Below the pieces are notes generated by a model that saw nothing but the letters and a program-made list of their open reading frames with translations, had not been told where the DNA came from and did no database searches. This document shows, one piece after another, positions 46,577-57,156 of a stretch of DNA of 64,000 bases (positions are counted from its first letter, which is position 1; each line of letters starts with the position of its first letter). Both the position numbers and the translations under genes were made by a program. The DNA lies in NCBI RefSeq assembly GCF_017948245.1, contig NZ_CP072869.1, forward strand, positions 124,001-188,000, in the 5' to 3' direction. The stretch is from Rhizobium sp. NLR16a. GTDB lineage: Bacteria > Pseudomonadota > Alphaproteobacteria > Rhizobiales > Rhizobiaceae.

Positions 46577-46734
46577 AGAGTTCCTACCTCCGCCGCGATA
46601 GCAGCGACCGGTGCAACTGCTAAGCGGCAAGTGAATGTGCATCAACATATCAACCCCTCGAAAGGCTAAGTTGTCACGCCGTCAGGCACACGTTCAATTT
46701 AGAAATATGCCTTGGCGTATTTCGCGCGATTCCA

Positions 46735-48327
46735 GTGGAAAAAACAGTGACCTATAGCCTGTTCCCAGGCATGACGAAACCAGACGAGCGGATCCGGCTA
46801 CTCTCCGAAATCGCCGGCGATCTCATATCTTCCCCTCTTGAGATCGCGCTGAAGGTGGTCATGAACACCCTCGACAGACATCTGCCAATGCGAGACGGCG
46901 TGATCGTGATTTACGGCACCGGACAAGAGCCCAAACTAACCGTATGGCATGCCGATGGCCACGACGTTCGCTCACGTTCTCTTACGGTTGAACAGTCGGA
47001 TGCAATAAATTGCGCCTTCGCTAGCGGTGAGCCGCATTTCGTGAAAAAAACTGTTGCTGTAGGCTTCAAAATGAAAGGGGAAGCAATTGGCGCTTTGTGG
47101 ATAGATCGCACTTTTTACGGCAGCGCGGTGGCCGGCGAGACGGCGCTTATGAAACACATCGCTAACCTGATCGCCAAAGCTAGCCGTCGCGAGTTGTGCA
47201 GCGGTGGCGGATCAGTCCCCGAGGAACAACAAGCAGGACAGATTCCGAAAATCAAGCCGAAGTCTCATCCCACCCAAGTCGCTAAAATCGACTGGATCGT
47301 TGGGGAGAGCCCCGCGCTAAAGAGGGTATTAGCTACCACCGAGATCGTGGCCGCGACCAACGCCACGGTGCTCTTGAGAGGAGAGAGCGGCACTGGCAAG
47401 GAATGCTTTGCAAGAGCAATACACGCGTTATCGATACGTAAAAGCAAGGCGTTTATTAAGTTGAATTGCGCCGCGCTGTCGGAAACCGTTCTGGAATCTG
47501 AATTATTTGGCCATGAAAAGGGCGCTTTCACTGGCGCTCTCCTTCAACGAGCTGGACGTTTCGAACTGGCAAATGGCGGAACACTGTTGCTTGATGAAAT
47601 CGGTGATGTATCACCACAATTCCAGGCAAAGTTATTGCGCGTATTGCAGGAAGGTGAATTCGAACGTCTCGGCGGAACGAAGACATTGAAAGTAGACGTT
47701 CGAATTATATGCGCCACCAACAAAAACCTCGAAGTGGCCGTCCTTCGTGGGGAGTTCAGAGCCGATCTCTATTATCGGATCAATGTGGTGCCCATCGTTT
47801 TGCCGCCACTTCGCCAGCGCGACGGTGACATTTTGCTTCTAGCGCAAGTGTTCCTCGAGAAATTCAACAAGGCAAATGATCGAAATTTCTGCTTCACGCC
47901 GTCGGCAAAAGACGTTTTGTCGAAATGCGCCTTCCCCGGCAATGTTCGCGAGCTGGACAACTGCGTACAAAGGACCGCTACTCTCGCCAGTTCAAATACG
48001 ATTGCTTCATCAGATTTTGCCTGTCAGCAAGGCCAGTGTTCTTCGGCGCTCCTCTGGAAAGACGCCGGCGACGTTATTGACAACGACGCGGTGCATAGTC
48101 TCAACCCGCGAGATACAATGTCGAGCGGACTGGGCCCCTACGCAGGCGCTCCCAGCGGTGCCACAGCCACAATGGAGGCACCGGGTCTCACTGAGCGTGA
48201 TCGACTGATCAATGCAATGGTGAAGGCTGGTTGGGTACAGGCCAAAGCAGCTCGTATCCTTGGTAAAACGCCGCGGCAGGTCGGCTATGCGCTACGCCGG
48301 TTTCGTATCGATGTGAAGAAGGAGTGA
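46735..48327 (+). CDS. nifA: NifA, sigma-54-dependent activator of nif and fix genes
   Basis: 530-aa enhancer-binding protein. An N-terminal GAF domain (about residues 20-150) is followed by the AAA+ domain with GESGTGKE (216-223) and the sigma-54 contact loop GAFTGA (263-268). The Fis-type HTH is at the C-terminus ([20 protein letters not shown]). The cysteines at 398, 410, 430 and 435 form C-X11-C-X19-C-X4-C, the motif of oxygen-sensitive rhizobial NifA. The start is probably GTG 46735; ATG 46771 is possible. It lies 158 bp after fixX, so it may be partly co-transcribed with fixABCX. Confidence 0.96.
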   Translation: MEKTVTYSLFPGMTKPDERIRLLSEIAGDLISSPLEIALKVVMNTLDRHLPMRDGVIVIYGTGQEPKLTVWHADGHDVRSRSLTVEQSDAINCAFASGEPHFVKKTVAVGFKMKGEAIGALWIDRTFYGSAVAGETALMKHIANLIAKASRRELCSGGGSVPEEQQAGQIPKIKPKSHPTQVAKIDWIVGESPALKRVLATTEIVAATNATVLLRGESGTGKECFARAIHALSIRKSKAFIKLNCAALSETVLESELFGHEKGAFTGALLQRAGRFELANGGTLLLDEIGDVSPQFQAKLLRVLQEGEFERLGGTKTLKVDVRIICATNKNLEVAVLRGEFRADLYYRINVVPIVLPPLRQRDGDILLLAQVFLEKFNKANDRNFCFTPSAKDVLSKCAFPGNVRELDNCVQRTATLASSNTIASSDFACQQGQCSSALLWKDAGDVIDNDAVHSLNPRDTMSSGLGPYAGAPSGATATMEAPGLTERDRLINAMVKAGWVQAKAARILGKTPRQVGYALRRFRIDVKKE

Positions 48328-48379
48328 CGGCGATCGCCAAGAACTCCGTGAGCGTGGCCCAACGACTTCGGGCGCGATC

Positions 48380-48395
48380 TGTTTTCATTTCTACA
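48380..48395 (+). promoter_or_regulatory. NifA upstream activator site of nifB
   Basis: Exact TGT-TTTCATTTCT-ACA, 126 bp before the nifB ATG. I could not find an equally clear -24/-12 element between it and the gene; GG-N8-GC at 48470-48481 has the wrong spacing. Confidence 0.65.
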
Positions 48396-48520
48396 AGACA
48401 TCTCCGGCAGCAAGCGGGGAAACGGGCGGTAAGGCGACATAACGCTGAAACAACAATGTCTCGTCGACCGGAATCTTTTGCATTCGGAGATTTAACCTTC
48501 CTCAACAGTGGAACAGTGTG

Positions 48521-50008
48521 ATGTCGGAACCGGAAATAAAGGTCGGGATGACCAGCAGCGCCCCCTTCGACCGGGCGCCGATGGCGCCCGCTATGCGCGG
48601 CGGCCGCGCATCTTCGTCCTATGACCTTTCGGTGACGGATGACATCGATGCGCGGATCTGGGAGAGAATCAAAGACCATCCCTGCTTTTCAGAGCAAGCC
48701 CATCACTATTTTGCTCGCATGCATGTCGCGGTCGCACCTGCCTGCAACATCCAGTGCAATTACTGCAATCGCAAATATGACTGCACCAACGAAAGCCGTC
48801 CCGGGGTCGCATCAGTCAAGCTAACTCCCGACCAGGCACTACGCAAGGTGCTTGCCGTCGCCAGCAAAGTGCCGGAGCTTTCCGTAATCGGCATTGCCGG
48901 ACCGGGCGACGCTTGTTACGACTGGAAGAAAACAGTAGCGACGTTTGAAGGCGTTGCCAGAGAAATACCTGACATCAAACTATGCATTTCTACCAATGGA
49001 TTGGCGCTTCCGGACCATGTCGATGAGCTAGCTGACATGAACGTCGATCACGTGACGATCACCATCAACATGGTGGATCCGGAAGTCGGGGCGAAGATCT
49101 ATCCATGGATACTTCACGGTCATCGTCGATACACCGGGATAGAAGGTGCCAGGATCCTTCACGAGCGCCAAATGTTGGGTTTGGAAATGCTGACCGAACG
49201 CGGCATCCTCACCAAAATCAATTCGGTTATGATTCCAGGCGTCAATGACACGCACCTCGTGGAAGTTAACCGATGGATCAGAGACCGCGGGGCATTCATG
49301 CACAATGTTGTGCCCCTGATTTCAAAGCCTTCGCATGGTACTTATTACGGTCTCACGGGTCAGCGTTGCCCCGAGCCATTCGAACTAATGGCACTTCAAG
49401 ACTGTCTCGATGGTAACGTTAAGCTTATGCGCCACTGCCAACAGTGCCGGGCCGACGCCATTGGTTTGCTGGGCGATGATCGCGAGCGAGAGTTTGCCCT
49501 CGACCAAATCTCCACCAAAGTTGATTACGATGCCAACATGCGCGAGGCATATCGGAAGCTGGTCGAGCATGAGCGAGAGGATCAATTTGCAGCAAAATTG
49601 GACGCGAACAAGGCAGTCGAGTCACTGGGTTCGTCGGGAACCCTTGCCGTTGCGGTGGCGACTAAAGGTGGCGGCCGGATCAACGAACATTTCGGTCAGG
49701 TAAGAGAACTCCAATTGTATGCCGTCTCTCGAAAAGGGATCAACTTGGTGGGACACCGTAAGGTTCTGCCATATTGCTTGGGTGGCGTAGGCGAGGAGAG
49801 CGCTCTGGATCAAATCATCGTTGCACTCGACGGTATCGATATTCTGCTCTCTGCCAAAATTGGCGATGGACCAAAGAAGCGGTTGGCAAAAGCTGGCGTG
49901 CGAGCAGCGGACGCATTTGCCTATGCTTACATCGAGACTGCGATCGGCGCGCTGTACATCGCCGAGTTTGGCCGCAAGCCGTCGATGCCGACGGCGTTAC
50001 CCCTCTGA
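48521..50008 (+). CDS. nifB: NifB, radical SAM enzyme of FeMo-cofactor synthesis
   Basis: 495-aa enzyme that builds the iron-sulfur-carbon core (NifB-co) of the nitrogenase cofactor. The radical SAM site is in VAPACNIQCNYCNRKYDC. The domain continues with PELSVIGIAGPGDACYDW and ends with CQQCRADAIGLLGDDR. A C-terminal NifX/NafY-like domain follows (GGGRINEHFGQVRELQLYAV), as usual in proteobacteria. The start is ATG 48521; a GTG lies three bases earlier. fdxN follows after 19 bp. Confidence 0.97.
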   Translation: MSEPEIKVGMTSSAPFDRAPMAPAMRGGRASSSYDLSVTDDIDARIWERIKDHPCFSEQAHHYFARMHVAVAPACNIQCNYCNRKYDCTNESRPGVASVKLTPDQALRKVLAVASKVPELSVIGIAGPGDACYDWKKTVATFEGVAREIPDIKLCISTNGLALPDHVDELADMNVDHVTITINMVDPEVGAKIYPWILHGHRRYTGIEGARILHERQMLGLEMLTERGILTKINSVMIPGVNDTHLVEVNRWIRDRGAFMHNVVPLISKPSHGTYYGLTGQRCPEPFELMALQDCLDGNVKLMRHCQQCRADAIGLLGDDREREFALDQISTKVDYDANMREAYRKLVEHEREDQFAAKLDANKAVESLGSSGTLAVAVATKGGGRINEHFGQVRELQLYAVSRKGINLVGHRKVLPYCLGGVGEESALDQIIVALDGIDILLSAKIGDGPKKRLAKAGVRAADAFAYAYIETAIGALYIAEFGRKPSMPTALPL

Positions 50009-50027
50009 CTGACTCAGGAGTTGAAAC

Positions 50028-50222
50028 ATGGCTTATAAGATCATTGCATCCCAGTGCACCCAGTGCGGCTCTTGCGAATTTGCATGTCCCTCAGATGCGA
50101 TCAGTTTCAAAGGTGAAGGATATGTTGTGGATTCAAAAAAATGTACCGAGTGCAAGGGTGAGTTTGACACGCAACAATGCGCTTCGGTGTGTCCGATGCC
50201 AAAGACCTGCGTCCCTGCTTGA
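50028..50222 (+). CDS. fdxN: Ferredoxin FdxN (2[4Fe-4S])
   Basis: 64-aa bacterial ferredoxin needed for nitrogen fixation in several rhizobia, probably as an electron donor for nitrogenase or NifB. Two cluster motifs are present: [16 protein letters not shown] and, with the typical longer spacing, [18 protein letters not shown]. The ATG follows AGGAGTTGAAAC. It is in one operon with nifB. Confidence 0.96.
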   Translation: MAYKIIASQCTQCGSCEFACPSDAISFKGEGYVVDSKKCTECKGEFDTQQCASVCPMPKTCVPA

Positions 50223-50427
50223 TCGCCACCGACTAAAGCGCGAAGGGCGAACATGCGGTTAGAAAATTGCGTACCACTGGTATCACATCCAGTGAGCGGA
50301 TTCCGCCCAAATCTGATGTATAGCCATAACGGAGGTGTCGGCCTGGGGATATTTCCAACCAGAATAATGGGCTTTGATAAAGATCGGCTTTCGATCTCCA
50401 AAGCCGCAGTAGCGAGAAGGGACATGC
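50223..50427. other. Gap between fdxN and fixU, nifZ not visible
   Basis: In many rhizobia nifZ lies here. I see only a 66-codon frame (50253-50453, MRLENCVPLVSHP...) that does not show NifZ features and overlaps the start of fixU. It may be a strongly changed or unrelated short gene, or no gene. Confidence 0.4.
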
Positions 50428-50634
50428 ATGAGAGTGACAATCAGCAGAACTGACGTCGGCTTATCGGCCTATATTCACAAGAAAGACCTTGAGGAACCGA
50501 TCATCTCGGTTGAGCACAAAAACCTATGGGGCGGCTTTATTCTGCTGAAAAATGGATGGCGGATTGCCCTTCCCGATCTATCGCAGAACAGGCGCCTGCC
50601 CGTTACTGTCGATGCCAGAAGGCTATCCAGTTAG
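50428..50634 (+). CDS. fixU: NifT/FixU family protein
   Basis: 68-aa small protein of nif operons with no proven function. The conserved parts are AYIHKKDLEEPIISVE, LWGGFILLKNGWRIALPDL and RLPVTVDARRLSS. It follows nifB-fdxN as usual and ends the nif group in this window. Coding context and length leave little doubt. Confidence 0.95.
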   Translation: MRVTISRTDVGLSAYIHKKDLEEPIISVEHKNLWGGFILLKNGWRIALPDLSQNRRLPVTVDARRLSS

Positions 50635-50770
50635 AGTGCGCGCGCAGGTCAATAGACGAGCGTTGGTGCAAAGCTTAAGCAGTTCATACGCCCCAGGGCA
50701 TCCATCCTTTGCCGATCCGTTGAAGACGACGATCGGCAAGAGGTCGCCCGTATATCAGGAGGAATCCGAC

Positions 50771-51820
50771 GTGACCCCACTCAACGAAACAACGCTTAAG
50801 GAGCTCGTGGACCGCATCTTTGGCGACCTTGGTGGTGCATTCAGCGTGCCGCTGGTGCATATCGGCGATGAGCTCGGCCTCTACAAGACGCTGAAGGCGA
50901 TCGGTCCCGCGACGGTCGAGGAGGTTGCCGTGGCCGCGGGATGCGCGCCTCGCTATGTGCGCGAGTGGCTGGCAGCGCAGGCGGCTTCGGGCTATGTGCA
51001 CTACGAGAATGGCCAGTTCTCGCTCACGCCGGAGCAGGCCTATGTGTTTGCTGAACCCGATAGCCCGTTCAACCTGATTGGCGCGTTCGATACGGCTGCC
51101 GCGATGGTCGGAAATCAGGCGAAGGTGCAGTCTGCCTTCAAGACCGGGGAAGGCGTTGCCTGGGGCGATCAGGCTGGCTGCATGTTCTGCGCTGTCGCGC
51201 GGCTGTTCCGCCCTGGTTACGTCAATGCGCTGGTCCAGGAGTGGCTGCCGGCGCTCGATGGTGTGATCGCCAAGTTAAAATCGGGTGCAACGGTCGCCGA
51301 CGTCGGATGCGGGCACGGGGTATCAACGGTGCTGATGGCTCAGGCGTTTCCCAACTCCCGGTTCACGGGTTACGACTTTCATTTGGGCTCGATCGCGGCA
51401 TCGAAAGCGCACGCGGAAGCGCACGGTTTGGCGAACGTGCAGTTTGAGGTGGGCCGGGCGCAGGACTTCGACGGTAGCGACTTCGATCTGATCACTTGCT
51501 TCGACTGTCTGCACGACATGGGCGACCCGAAAGCCGCGGCGTCTCATATCAGAAAAGCGCTGAAGGAAGGCGGCACCTGGATGGTCGTCGAACCAATGGC
51601 CAGAGACACGCTTGAGGAGAATATAAACCCGGTCGGGCGGCTCTACTACTCCGCCTCGACGATGATCTGCGTTCCCACCTCCCTGGCGCAGGAGACAGGA
51701 TTAGCACTTGGCGCACAGGCGGGAGAGAAGCGATTGACGGAGGTGATCCTGTCAGGCGGGTTCACACATGTCAGACGAGCAGCCGAGACCCCGCTGAACA
51801 TGGTTCTCGAGGCGACCTGA
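50771..51820 (+). CDS. SAM-dependent methyltransferase with N-terminal winged helix
   Basis: 349 aa. The N-terminal part (GDELGLYKTLKAIGPATVEE, then VAAGCAPRYVREWLAAQAAS) is a winged-helix dimer domain. The Rossmann-type methyltransferase domain has GATVADVGCGHGVSTVLMAQ as its SAM motif I and ITCFDCLHDMGDP further on. The family includes Rv2258c-like and small-molecule O-methyltransferase-like proteins. A GTG start at 50771 with AGGAGG 10 bp upstream is chosen; the longer frame overlaps fixU. Its substrate is unknown. It lies between nif and nod genes without an evident nod box or NifA site. Confidence 0.82.
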   Translation: MTPLNETTLKELVDRIFGDLGGAFSVPLVHIGDELGLYKTLKAIGPATVEEVAVAAGCAPRYVREWLAAQAASGYVHYENGQFSLTPEQAYVFAEPDSPFNLIGAFDTAAAMVGNQAKVQSAFKTGEGVAWGDQAGCMFCAVARLFRPGYVNALVQEWLPALDGVIAKLKSGATVADVGCGHGVSTVLMAQAFPNSRFTGYDFHLGSIAASKAHAEAHGLANVQFEVGRAQDFDGSDFDLITCFDCLHDMGDPKAAASHIRKALKEGGTWMVVEPMARDTLEENINPVGRLYYSASTMICVPTSLAQETGLALGAQAGEKRLTEVILSGGFTHVRRAAETPLNMVLEAT

Positions 51821-52074
51821 TGATAAGGAGTGGCGCCAGCCAGATGGTCAGGCTCTCGGTGCAAACCTGACGTCGAAAAACGGCTACCACTTGAAATTGG
51901 ACCCTTTTGCGCGCTTGAGGGCAGATCCGGTCGTCGCTCTCCAATTGCCTGCTGGACGAGCGAAAAAGCGGGCGAGTCCGCCTCATTGGCCGCACGCGCT
52001 TCCGGGGGGTGTTCCGGGGCAATCTTCACGCACAGCTTCCATTGGAGTTGCGATCTTTTAACAGGAGCTTCCGT

Positions 52075-53178
52075 TTAAGCGACGGAAAGCCTTCTGGCGA
52101 CTAGCAATGTGCGAAGTTTCATGGCCGGTTTTTCAATCAGCACCCATGATAGAGCGGCTAATGCCACGGTTCCGACCGGCTCGACGATCCAGAGCCACCA
52201 ATGGCCGACCCATCCGATGGCGATCAGCGTGTGCATGACGAGCATATGGTAGAGGTAAATCCCGTAAGAGAGATCCTGCCCGCGCAACAGATTAGGGTGC
52301 GGAAATGAGTGCGCTGCCGACAGGACTAGACCGGCGAGAACAGCGATTCGGAACGCATCGACAGGCGCCGCATTGTTGATCGAGACGAATGCAGCGGACG
52401 TTCCTGCCATCCACCACGTTATCGCGAGATGAGTTGCCAGCCACCACAAGAGCTTGCCTTCAAAGATCTTGCTGACGCGATGCCAGTAAAGCCGAGCAAG
52501 AACTCCCATCGAAAAAATCCAGAAAGTCGGGCCTGCTGTCACCGACAGGAACGGATCGTACTTATCAGTTATGTTGAAGTGCTGCGCCATGACCCAAGAC
52601 CCGAGGGCGGCGACGGCAACGATTAGCGCCCCTGCTCGTTTCCACCGCCGCCAAATTTGCAACAGCATTGGCAGAGTGAGGTAGAACGTCAGCTCCACCG
52701 TCAGCGTCCACAGCACCCCACTTGGGTCCGAGGCGCCATAAAAGCCGCTCATCGTGTAGGGCTCGTACGTGAAGTAGACCGCCCAGATGCGTGCAGCGGT
52801 CAGGATGTAGACCGTGAAGTAAGACAGATACTGCAAGATGCCTGTTACATTTAATCCCCCGGTCACCAGCAGGGCAAGTTCCATTACGGCGATGTTGACG
52901 AACAGTGCAGGAAAGATCCGGAGCGACCGCTTGACGAAAAAAGAGGCTGCAGACGATGAGCGGATGTATGAATCCGTTATTAGAAAGCCGCTGATTACAA
53001 AGAAGATCGCAACTCCCGGCGCCGAAAACAACAGATTGAAGACCGCTGTGCCGTTCAAAGAATCGCCCAGGTGAAGCCAATTCCACGCGTGGCTGAACAT
53101 CACTTGGCAGGCGGCAAAGAGCCTTAACAGGTCAAAGTTGTTCCGGTGGCCGGATGAGTGTTCATTGAATGGTCCCAT
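52075..53178 (-). CDS. Acyltransferase 3 family protein, probable Nod-factor O-acetyltransferase (NodX/NolL/NoeT type)
   Basis: Inner-membrane acyltransferase of 367 aa with about ten membrane helices. The start, NNFDLLRLFAACQVMFSHAW, has the family RLFAA and the catalytic-type His. FFVISGFLITDSY and the C-terminal YGIYLYHMLVMHTLI and SWVLIEKPAMK are also typical. Rhizobial members of this family add acetyl groups to the reducing end or to its fucose (NodX, NolL) or to other sugars (NoeT). It lies downstream of nodJ on the same strand, 172 bp away, so it probably belongs to the nod transcription unit. The exact acetylation site cannot be told. Confidence 0.8.
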   Translation of the reverse strand: MGPFNEHSSGHRNNFDLLRLFAACQVMFSHAWNWLHLGDSLNGTAVFNLLFSAPGVAIFFVISGFLITDSYIRSSSAASFFVKRSLRIFPALFVNIAVMELALLVTGGLNVTGILQYLSYFTVYILTAARIWAVYFTYEPYTMSGFYGASDPSGVLWTLTVELTFYLTLPMLLQIWRRWKRAGALIVAVAALGSWVMAQHFNITDKYDPFLSVTAGPTFWIFSMGVLARLYWHRVSKIFEGKLLWWLATHLAITWWMAGTSAAFVSINNAAPVDAFRIAVLAGLVLSAAHSFPHPNLLRGQDLSYGIYLYHMLVMHTLIAIGWVGHWWLWIVEPVGTVALAALSWVLIEKPAMKLRTLLVARRLSVA

Positions 53179-53350
53179 GAATGTCCATTAGCGCCGGCAG
53201 ATGCCGCGCAACCTTTTGGCGTTTTATTGAGAACAGAACTCGGTGTAGCGGTGGACGGCTTTGTTGTCTGCAGCTCTGCCGTCAGATCGGTTGTCCTCGT
53301 TGGGCAACAACATCAACGCTTACATGCTGATCCGGACGGTGGGGCATTAA

Positions 53351-54130
53351 TCACCGCATTAGTCGCCGCCGAAGCAATGTGGTCGACACGAGGAATGGTA
53401 CGACTATGTAGATGCAGAGAACACCGATATGCAGGCAGACATTTGCGATTGGTTGGCCCAGCATTGTCGGGCGGATAAGATCTATCGAATGCGCCAAGGG
53501 CAAGAAGGCGGCCATCTGTTGGAATGTTACGGGCAATTGGTCTACGGGAAACACTGCGCCTGACAAAAACAACATCGGTGTGATGACGAGGGTTTGGTAA
53601 AATATGAAGTAATCGTAACTGGGCGCGAGGGCCGTAACGACCATTCCAAGGCTCGCAAACGCTAAGCCAGTGAGGGCGATGACCGGAAGCGCATAGAGAA
53701 GACACAGCCAGTGGGTGTATCCCAGCGTGGCGGCGACGATACCAATACCGGTACCCGCCAGCGCCGCCTTAGTTGCTGCCCATGCCATTTCCCCAACGAC
53801 GATATCCCCTAGCGTGAGCTGTGTGTATAACATTGCTTCCCAGGTGCGCTGGCCCTGCATTCGGCCGAAGGCCGCATAGATAGTCTCGAAGGTTGCAGCA
53901 GTCATCGCGCTTGTCGCGATCATTCCAGCCGCCAAAAATGCAGTGTACGATACGCCGTCAACGCGCCCTACCATCACTCCCAATCCAGCGCCGAGCCCGA
54001 ATAGGTATATTATAGGATCGGCTAGATTTCCAAGAACGGATGCCAGCGCCGCTTTTTTCCAAGCCAGATAGTTTCTGCGCCAAACTGCGAGCCAGTTCAA
54101 ACCGCCGGCGGGTAATGTTGCTACGCTCAT
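53351..54130 (-). CDS. nodJ: NodJ, permease of the Nod-factor exporter
   Basis: 259-aa ABC-2 type membrane protein with six helices that exports Nod factor with NodI. It begins with [21 protein letters not shown] and includes [21 protein letters not shown] and the late [18 protein letters not shown], all typical of NodJ. The gap to nodI is 3 bp. Last of the nodABCIJ genes. Confidence 0.95.
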   Translation of the reverse strand: MSVATLPAGGLNWLAVWRRNYLAWKKAALASVLGNLADPIIYLFGLGAGLGVMVGRVDGVSYTAFLAAGMIATSAMTAATFETIYAAFGRMQGQRTWEAMLYTQLTLGDIVVGEMAWAATKAALAGTGIGIVAATLGYTHWLCLLYALPVIALTGLAFASLGMVVTALAPSYDYFIFYQTLVITPMLFLSGAVFPVDQLPVTFQQMAAFLPLAHSIDLIRPTMLGQPIANVCLHIGVLCIYIVVPFLVSTTLLRRRLMR

Positions 54131-54133
54131 CGT

Positions 54134-55069
54134 CTACTTCTCCATCTCGCGTCCGGTTAACCGCAAGAAGACATCCTCTAGATTTGGTGGACGCTCCAGC
54201 AAGCGTAGGCCCGAATATCCACGCAGTTGCGCGCGCACCCGCTCTGGATCAGGCGTGTAGCAGAACAGAGTCTCTCCGCTGATTTCCACTCGCCTAGCAT
54301 TTGGCCTGATCAAAAGACTAAGCTCCTGCGGATCGCCGCCATAAATTTCGATCACAGGACAGCCAATCTGCTCCTCGATCAGGGCATGCGGTCGGCCCTC
54401 AGCGATCTTTCGCCCAGCTTCAAGCACGCACAGTCGGTCGCACAACCGCTCAGCCTCTTCCATGATATGGGTCGTCAGAAGAATTGTCTTGCCGCATGCC
54501 AACAGCGATCGAAGTCGTTCCCAGATCAAGTGGCGCGCGTGTGGGTCGAGGCCAGTGGTCGGCTCGTCCAAAATGAGTAGCTGCGGGTCATTAATGAGCG
54601 CACGCGCCAAAGTGAGGCGCCGCTTCATCCCTCCCGATAGGTCTGCCACACGGGTATTCGCCTTGCTTTCAAGTCTCGCAAATTCAAGCAGCGATGGGAT
54701 GACCGTTTCTATTTCTCGGGTGCTCATGCGGAAGTAGCGGCCGTATACCAAAAGGTTCTCGCGGACCGTGAATTCCAGGTCGAGATTATCGAACTGAGAC
54801 ACGATCCCGATTTTCGCGCGCGCCAAGCGAACCTGGCCCGGCTCCTGCGCTCCGAGTATAGTGATCTTGCCTGCACTCGGCGACGTCATTCCTAGGATCA
54901 TACGGGTGATCGTGCTTTTACCTGCGCCGTTCGGTCCTAAAAGACCAAAACATTCTCCTGCGGCGATAGTAAACGACAAGTCATTGACGACGATTTTACC
55001 ACCATATGATTTCGAAACGCCGGCTAGGTCGATTGCGACTGGGGACAATGAGCCAGAAGGCGAATCCAT
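54134..55069 (-). CDS. nodI: NodI, ATPase of the Nod-factor exporter
   Basis: Cytoplasmic ABC ATPase of about 311 aa. Walker A ([14 protein letters not shown]), signature ([14 protein letters not shown]) and Walker B ([12 protein letters not shown]) are intact. The start is taken at [10 protein letters not shown] (55069), with TAAGG upstream. An in-frame ATG at 55168 would give 344 aa and still not overlap nodC, and longer NodI forms exist, so the start is not certain. The frame opens at 55339, inside nodC. Confidence 0.95.
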   Translation of the reverse strand: MDSPSGSLSPVAIDLAGVSKSYGGKIVVNDLSFTIAAGECFGLLGPNGAGKSTITRMILGMTSPSAGKITILGAQEPGQVRLARAKIGIVSQFDNLDLEFTVRENLLVYGRYFRMSTREIETVIPSLLEFARLESKANTRVADLSGGMKRRLTLARALINDPQLLILDEPTTGLDPHARHLIWERLRSLLACGKTILLTTHIMEEAERLCDRLCVLEAGRKIAEGRPHALIEEQIGCPVIEIYGGDPQELSLLIRPNARRVEISGETLFCYTPDPERVRAQLRGYSGLRLLERPPNLEDVFLRLTGREMEK

Positions 55070-55205
55070 TGCCTTAAATTTCGATTGGTGCTGCCGCTCC
55101 GATAGGATGAGATGATCCTGGTGCGGATCAGCGGTCGTCGTCGTCAAATTCGTTAATTGCCCGTTCATTTCTTGTCCCAGATTTTGAGCTGCAGTGACGT
55201 GTTCA

Positions 55206-56483
55206 TCACTCGCCACTATAGGCAATTTCAGATGTCGCCCGCCCTGGCATTTTGGTAGCGCCCTGCTGCCCAACAGTGGGCGCAATCGCGACTGATCCGC
55301 GCGACAGCCAGTCGCTATTGGATAGGGTACAAAGGGCATATGCCTTCAAGGGAATTAAGAGAAAGATGTTCACGAGCGTGTGGAGAGCAAAACCCAAAAA
55401 CCTAAGTTCGCGGGCGCGATAGGCAGCCACGCTACAGCGTACAAGAGTCATGGATCCAATGACCAGGATCGTCCACCAGGGCAGTGTGGCGGTCAGCGCA
55501 AACTGGCCAATTCCTGTCAATACCGACAGCGCAAGAAGTAGCAGGCCGACATTTTGCCCGATTGCGTCCAGCGTGAGATACCGATCGAGACCAGGCAGTA
55601 CAGGAAGCGCAAGCAAAGTATCCCGAAAGGTGCTGCGTGCCCACCGTAGTTGTTGGCGTAGATAAACACCCATCGTGTCTGGAACGACTGTCGCCGCGAT
55701 GGCACTCGGAACATACTCAGTTCGAAAGCCTGCGCTCAGCATGAGAATCGTCAAATGGCGATCTTCGCCGAAGTCACTCGGCTTGCCGCGATAAAGCTGC
55801 GTCTCGTACTGATCGAGCAGCGAAAGCATAGCAGACCGACGGTACATCGCACATGGGCCGCAGCAACACATAACTGCACCGAAGCGAGCTTGTGCCGCGC
55901 GCTCCTCGTTGCAGGCAAGCCAGTACTCCATGTCAATCAAGCGAGTTAGCCAGGTGTCCGCCTGGTTGCTGGCTTTCATTTGGCCCATCGCCGCACCGAC
56001 TGCTGGATCCCGCATTTTGTGGGCAAGCTTAGATACGACGTCGGGGGCGATCGTGGTGTCTGAGTCCACATTCAAAATGAGATCCCCAGAGGACTGGGTT
56101 ATAGCGGCGATTTGCGCTTTGCGCTTTCCAACATTTTTAGGGAGAATTGTGAAGTTGAATCTCTCATCGTCTGCATAGACGGCGCGCTGAGCCACAACCG
56201 CGTCGCGATTTTTGGAACCGTCGTCGACTACATAGATGCGCAATTTTCCGGCATAATCTTGCTCCGCAAGCGACGCGAGGCATTCCGAAAGAACGATTGG
56301 GTCCTCGTTGAAGCACGGCACGATGACATCAACGCTTGGCACGGGGTTGGTTTCAATGTCTTTCGCAGGTGTTGTTGAGATCGTTGTCCGCCTAGCATGA
56401 AAGACCTGCGCGCTCTTGTAAACGGTGGAGAGCATTGCATAAAGCGAGATGGCGGCGATGCTGGTTGTTGCGAGCAGGGTCAT
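55206..56483 (-). CDS. nodC: NodC, N-acetylglucosaminyltransferase
   Basis: 425-aa membrane-bound processive family-2 glycosyltransferase that makes the chitin-oligosaccharide backbone of Nod factor. The catalytic residues are seen in [28 protein letters not shown] and the product-binding QQLRW. N-terminal and C-terminal membrane helices are present. The start [17 protein letters not shown] matches other NodC proteins. It follows nodB by 22 bp. Confidence 0.97.
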   Translation of the reverse strand: MTLLATTSIAAISLYAMLSTVYKSAQVFHARRTTISTTPAKDIETNPVPSVDVIVPCFNEDPIVLSECLASLAEQDYAGKLRIYVVDDGSKNRDAVVAQRAVYADDERFNFTILPKNVGKRKAQIAAITQSSGDLILNVDSDTTIAPDVVSKLAHKMRDPAVGAAMGQMKASNQADTWLTRLIDMEYWLACNEERAAQARFGAVMCCCGPCAMYRRSAMLSLLDQYETQLYRGKPSDFGEDRHLTILMLSAGFRTEYVPSAIAATVVPDTMGVYLRQQLRWARSTFRDTLLALPVLPGLDRYLTLDAIGQNVGLLLLALSVLTGIGQFALTATLPWWTILVIGSMTLVRCSVAAYRARELRFLGFALHTLVNIFLLIPLKAYALCTLSNSDWLSRGSVAIAPTVGQQGATKMPGRATSEIAYSGE

Positions 56484-56505
56484 GGTTTCTCGTTTGTCCA
56501 GTGTT

Positions 56506-57156
56506 TCAGGGAAGTGAACGAAACTCGAATCCGCGGCTATGCAGTGCCGGAATAATTCGAGAGAGTGCTATGAGCGTCTGGTCACGGAGTCCGGCAAGCG
56601 AGCATTGCTCAACCTCATCGGGAGGACACCCGTCGTGCAAAAGCACGATTGCCCCAGGCCGAGCAGCAGCAAGCACCTCATCAACGATCACGTCGACGCC
56701 CGGGCAAGACCAGTCTCTAGGGTCGGCCGACCAGTGAACGGCTCCAAGTCCAGCCCTCACCGATGCTGAAAGGACGTCTTCAGTCCAAACCCCGTAAGGC
56801 GCTCGTAAGTGCCGGACCAAGGCTTGGGGACAGGCCGAGACAATAGCTTGATGCGCCTCGTCTATTTCACGTTTGACATCCTTGGGATCGCAGGTGGCGA
56901 GGTCGGGGTGCGTCATGGTATGATTGGCGACATCATGACCTTCCGCCACAAGACGCCGAATGAGGTCTGGGTGATCCTTCACGTATGAACCGATAGCAAA
57001 AAATGTCGCCGGGACACGGTGCTCAGCTAGAATATCAAGGATTTGCGGCGTGCAGTATGGATTAGGACCATCATCGAACGTCAAATAAACGCAGCGATCT
57101 TCCTGGCCGCTTGTGTGATTGACCGGTACTTCGCTCATATAGGCAGGCCGCTTCAT
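56506..57156 (-). CDS. nodB: NodB, chitooligosaccharide deacetylase
   Basis: 216-aa polysaccharide deacetylase that removes the acetyl group of the non-reducing terminal GlcNAc. Metal-site motifs are visible: [18 protein letters not shown] and NHTMTHPDL, with [11 protein letters not shown] further on. It overlaps nodA by 4 bp (57153-57156). Intact and of normal length. Confidence 0.97.
   Translation of the reverse strand: MKRPAYMSEVPVNHTSGQEDRCVYLTFDDGPNPYCTPQILDILAEHRVPATFFAIGSYVKDHPDLIRRLVAEGHDVANHTMTHPDLATCDPKDVKREIDEAHQAIVSACPQALVRHLRAPYGVWTEDVLSASVRAGLGAVHWSADPRDWSCPGVDVIVDEVLAAARPGAIVLLHDGCPPDEVEQCSLAGLRDQTLIALSRIIPALHSRGFEFRSLP

Noticed and set aside
48470..48481. Possible sigma-54 promoter before nifB (GG-N8-GC)
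   Set aside because: Spacing is 8 rather than 10 bp, which does not fit sigma-54 promoters.
50253..50453. 66-codon frame between fdxN and fixU as a nifZ candidate
   Set aside because: No NifZ features seen by eye and it overlaps the fixU start; kept only as an open question.
53158..53478. 106-codon plus-strand frame between the acyltransferase gene and nodJ
   Set aside because: Mostly antisense to nodJ and without family features.
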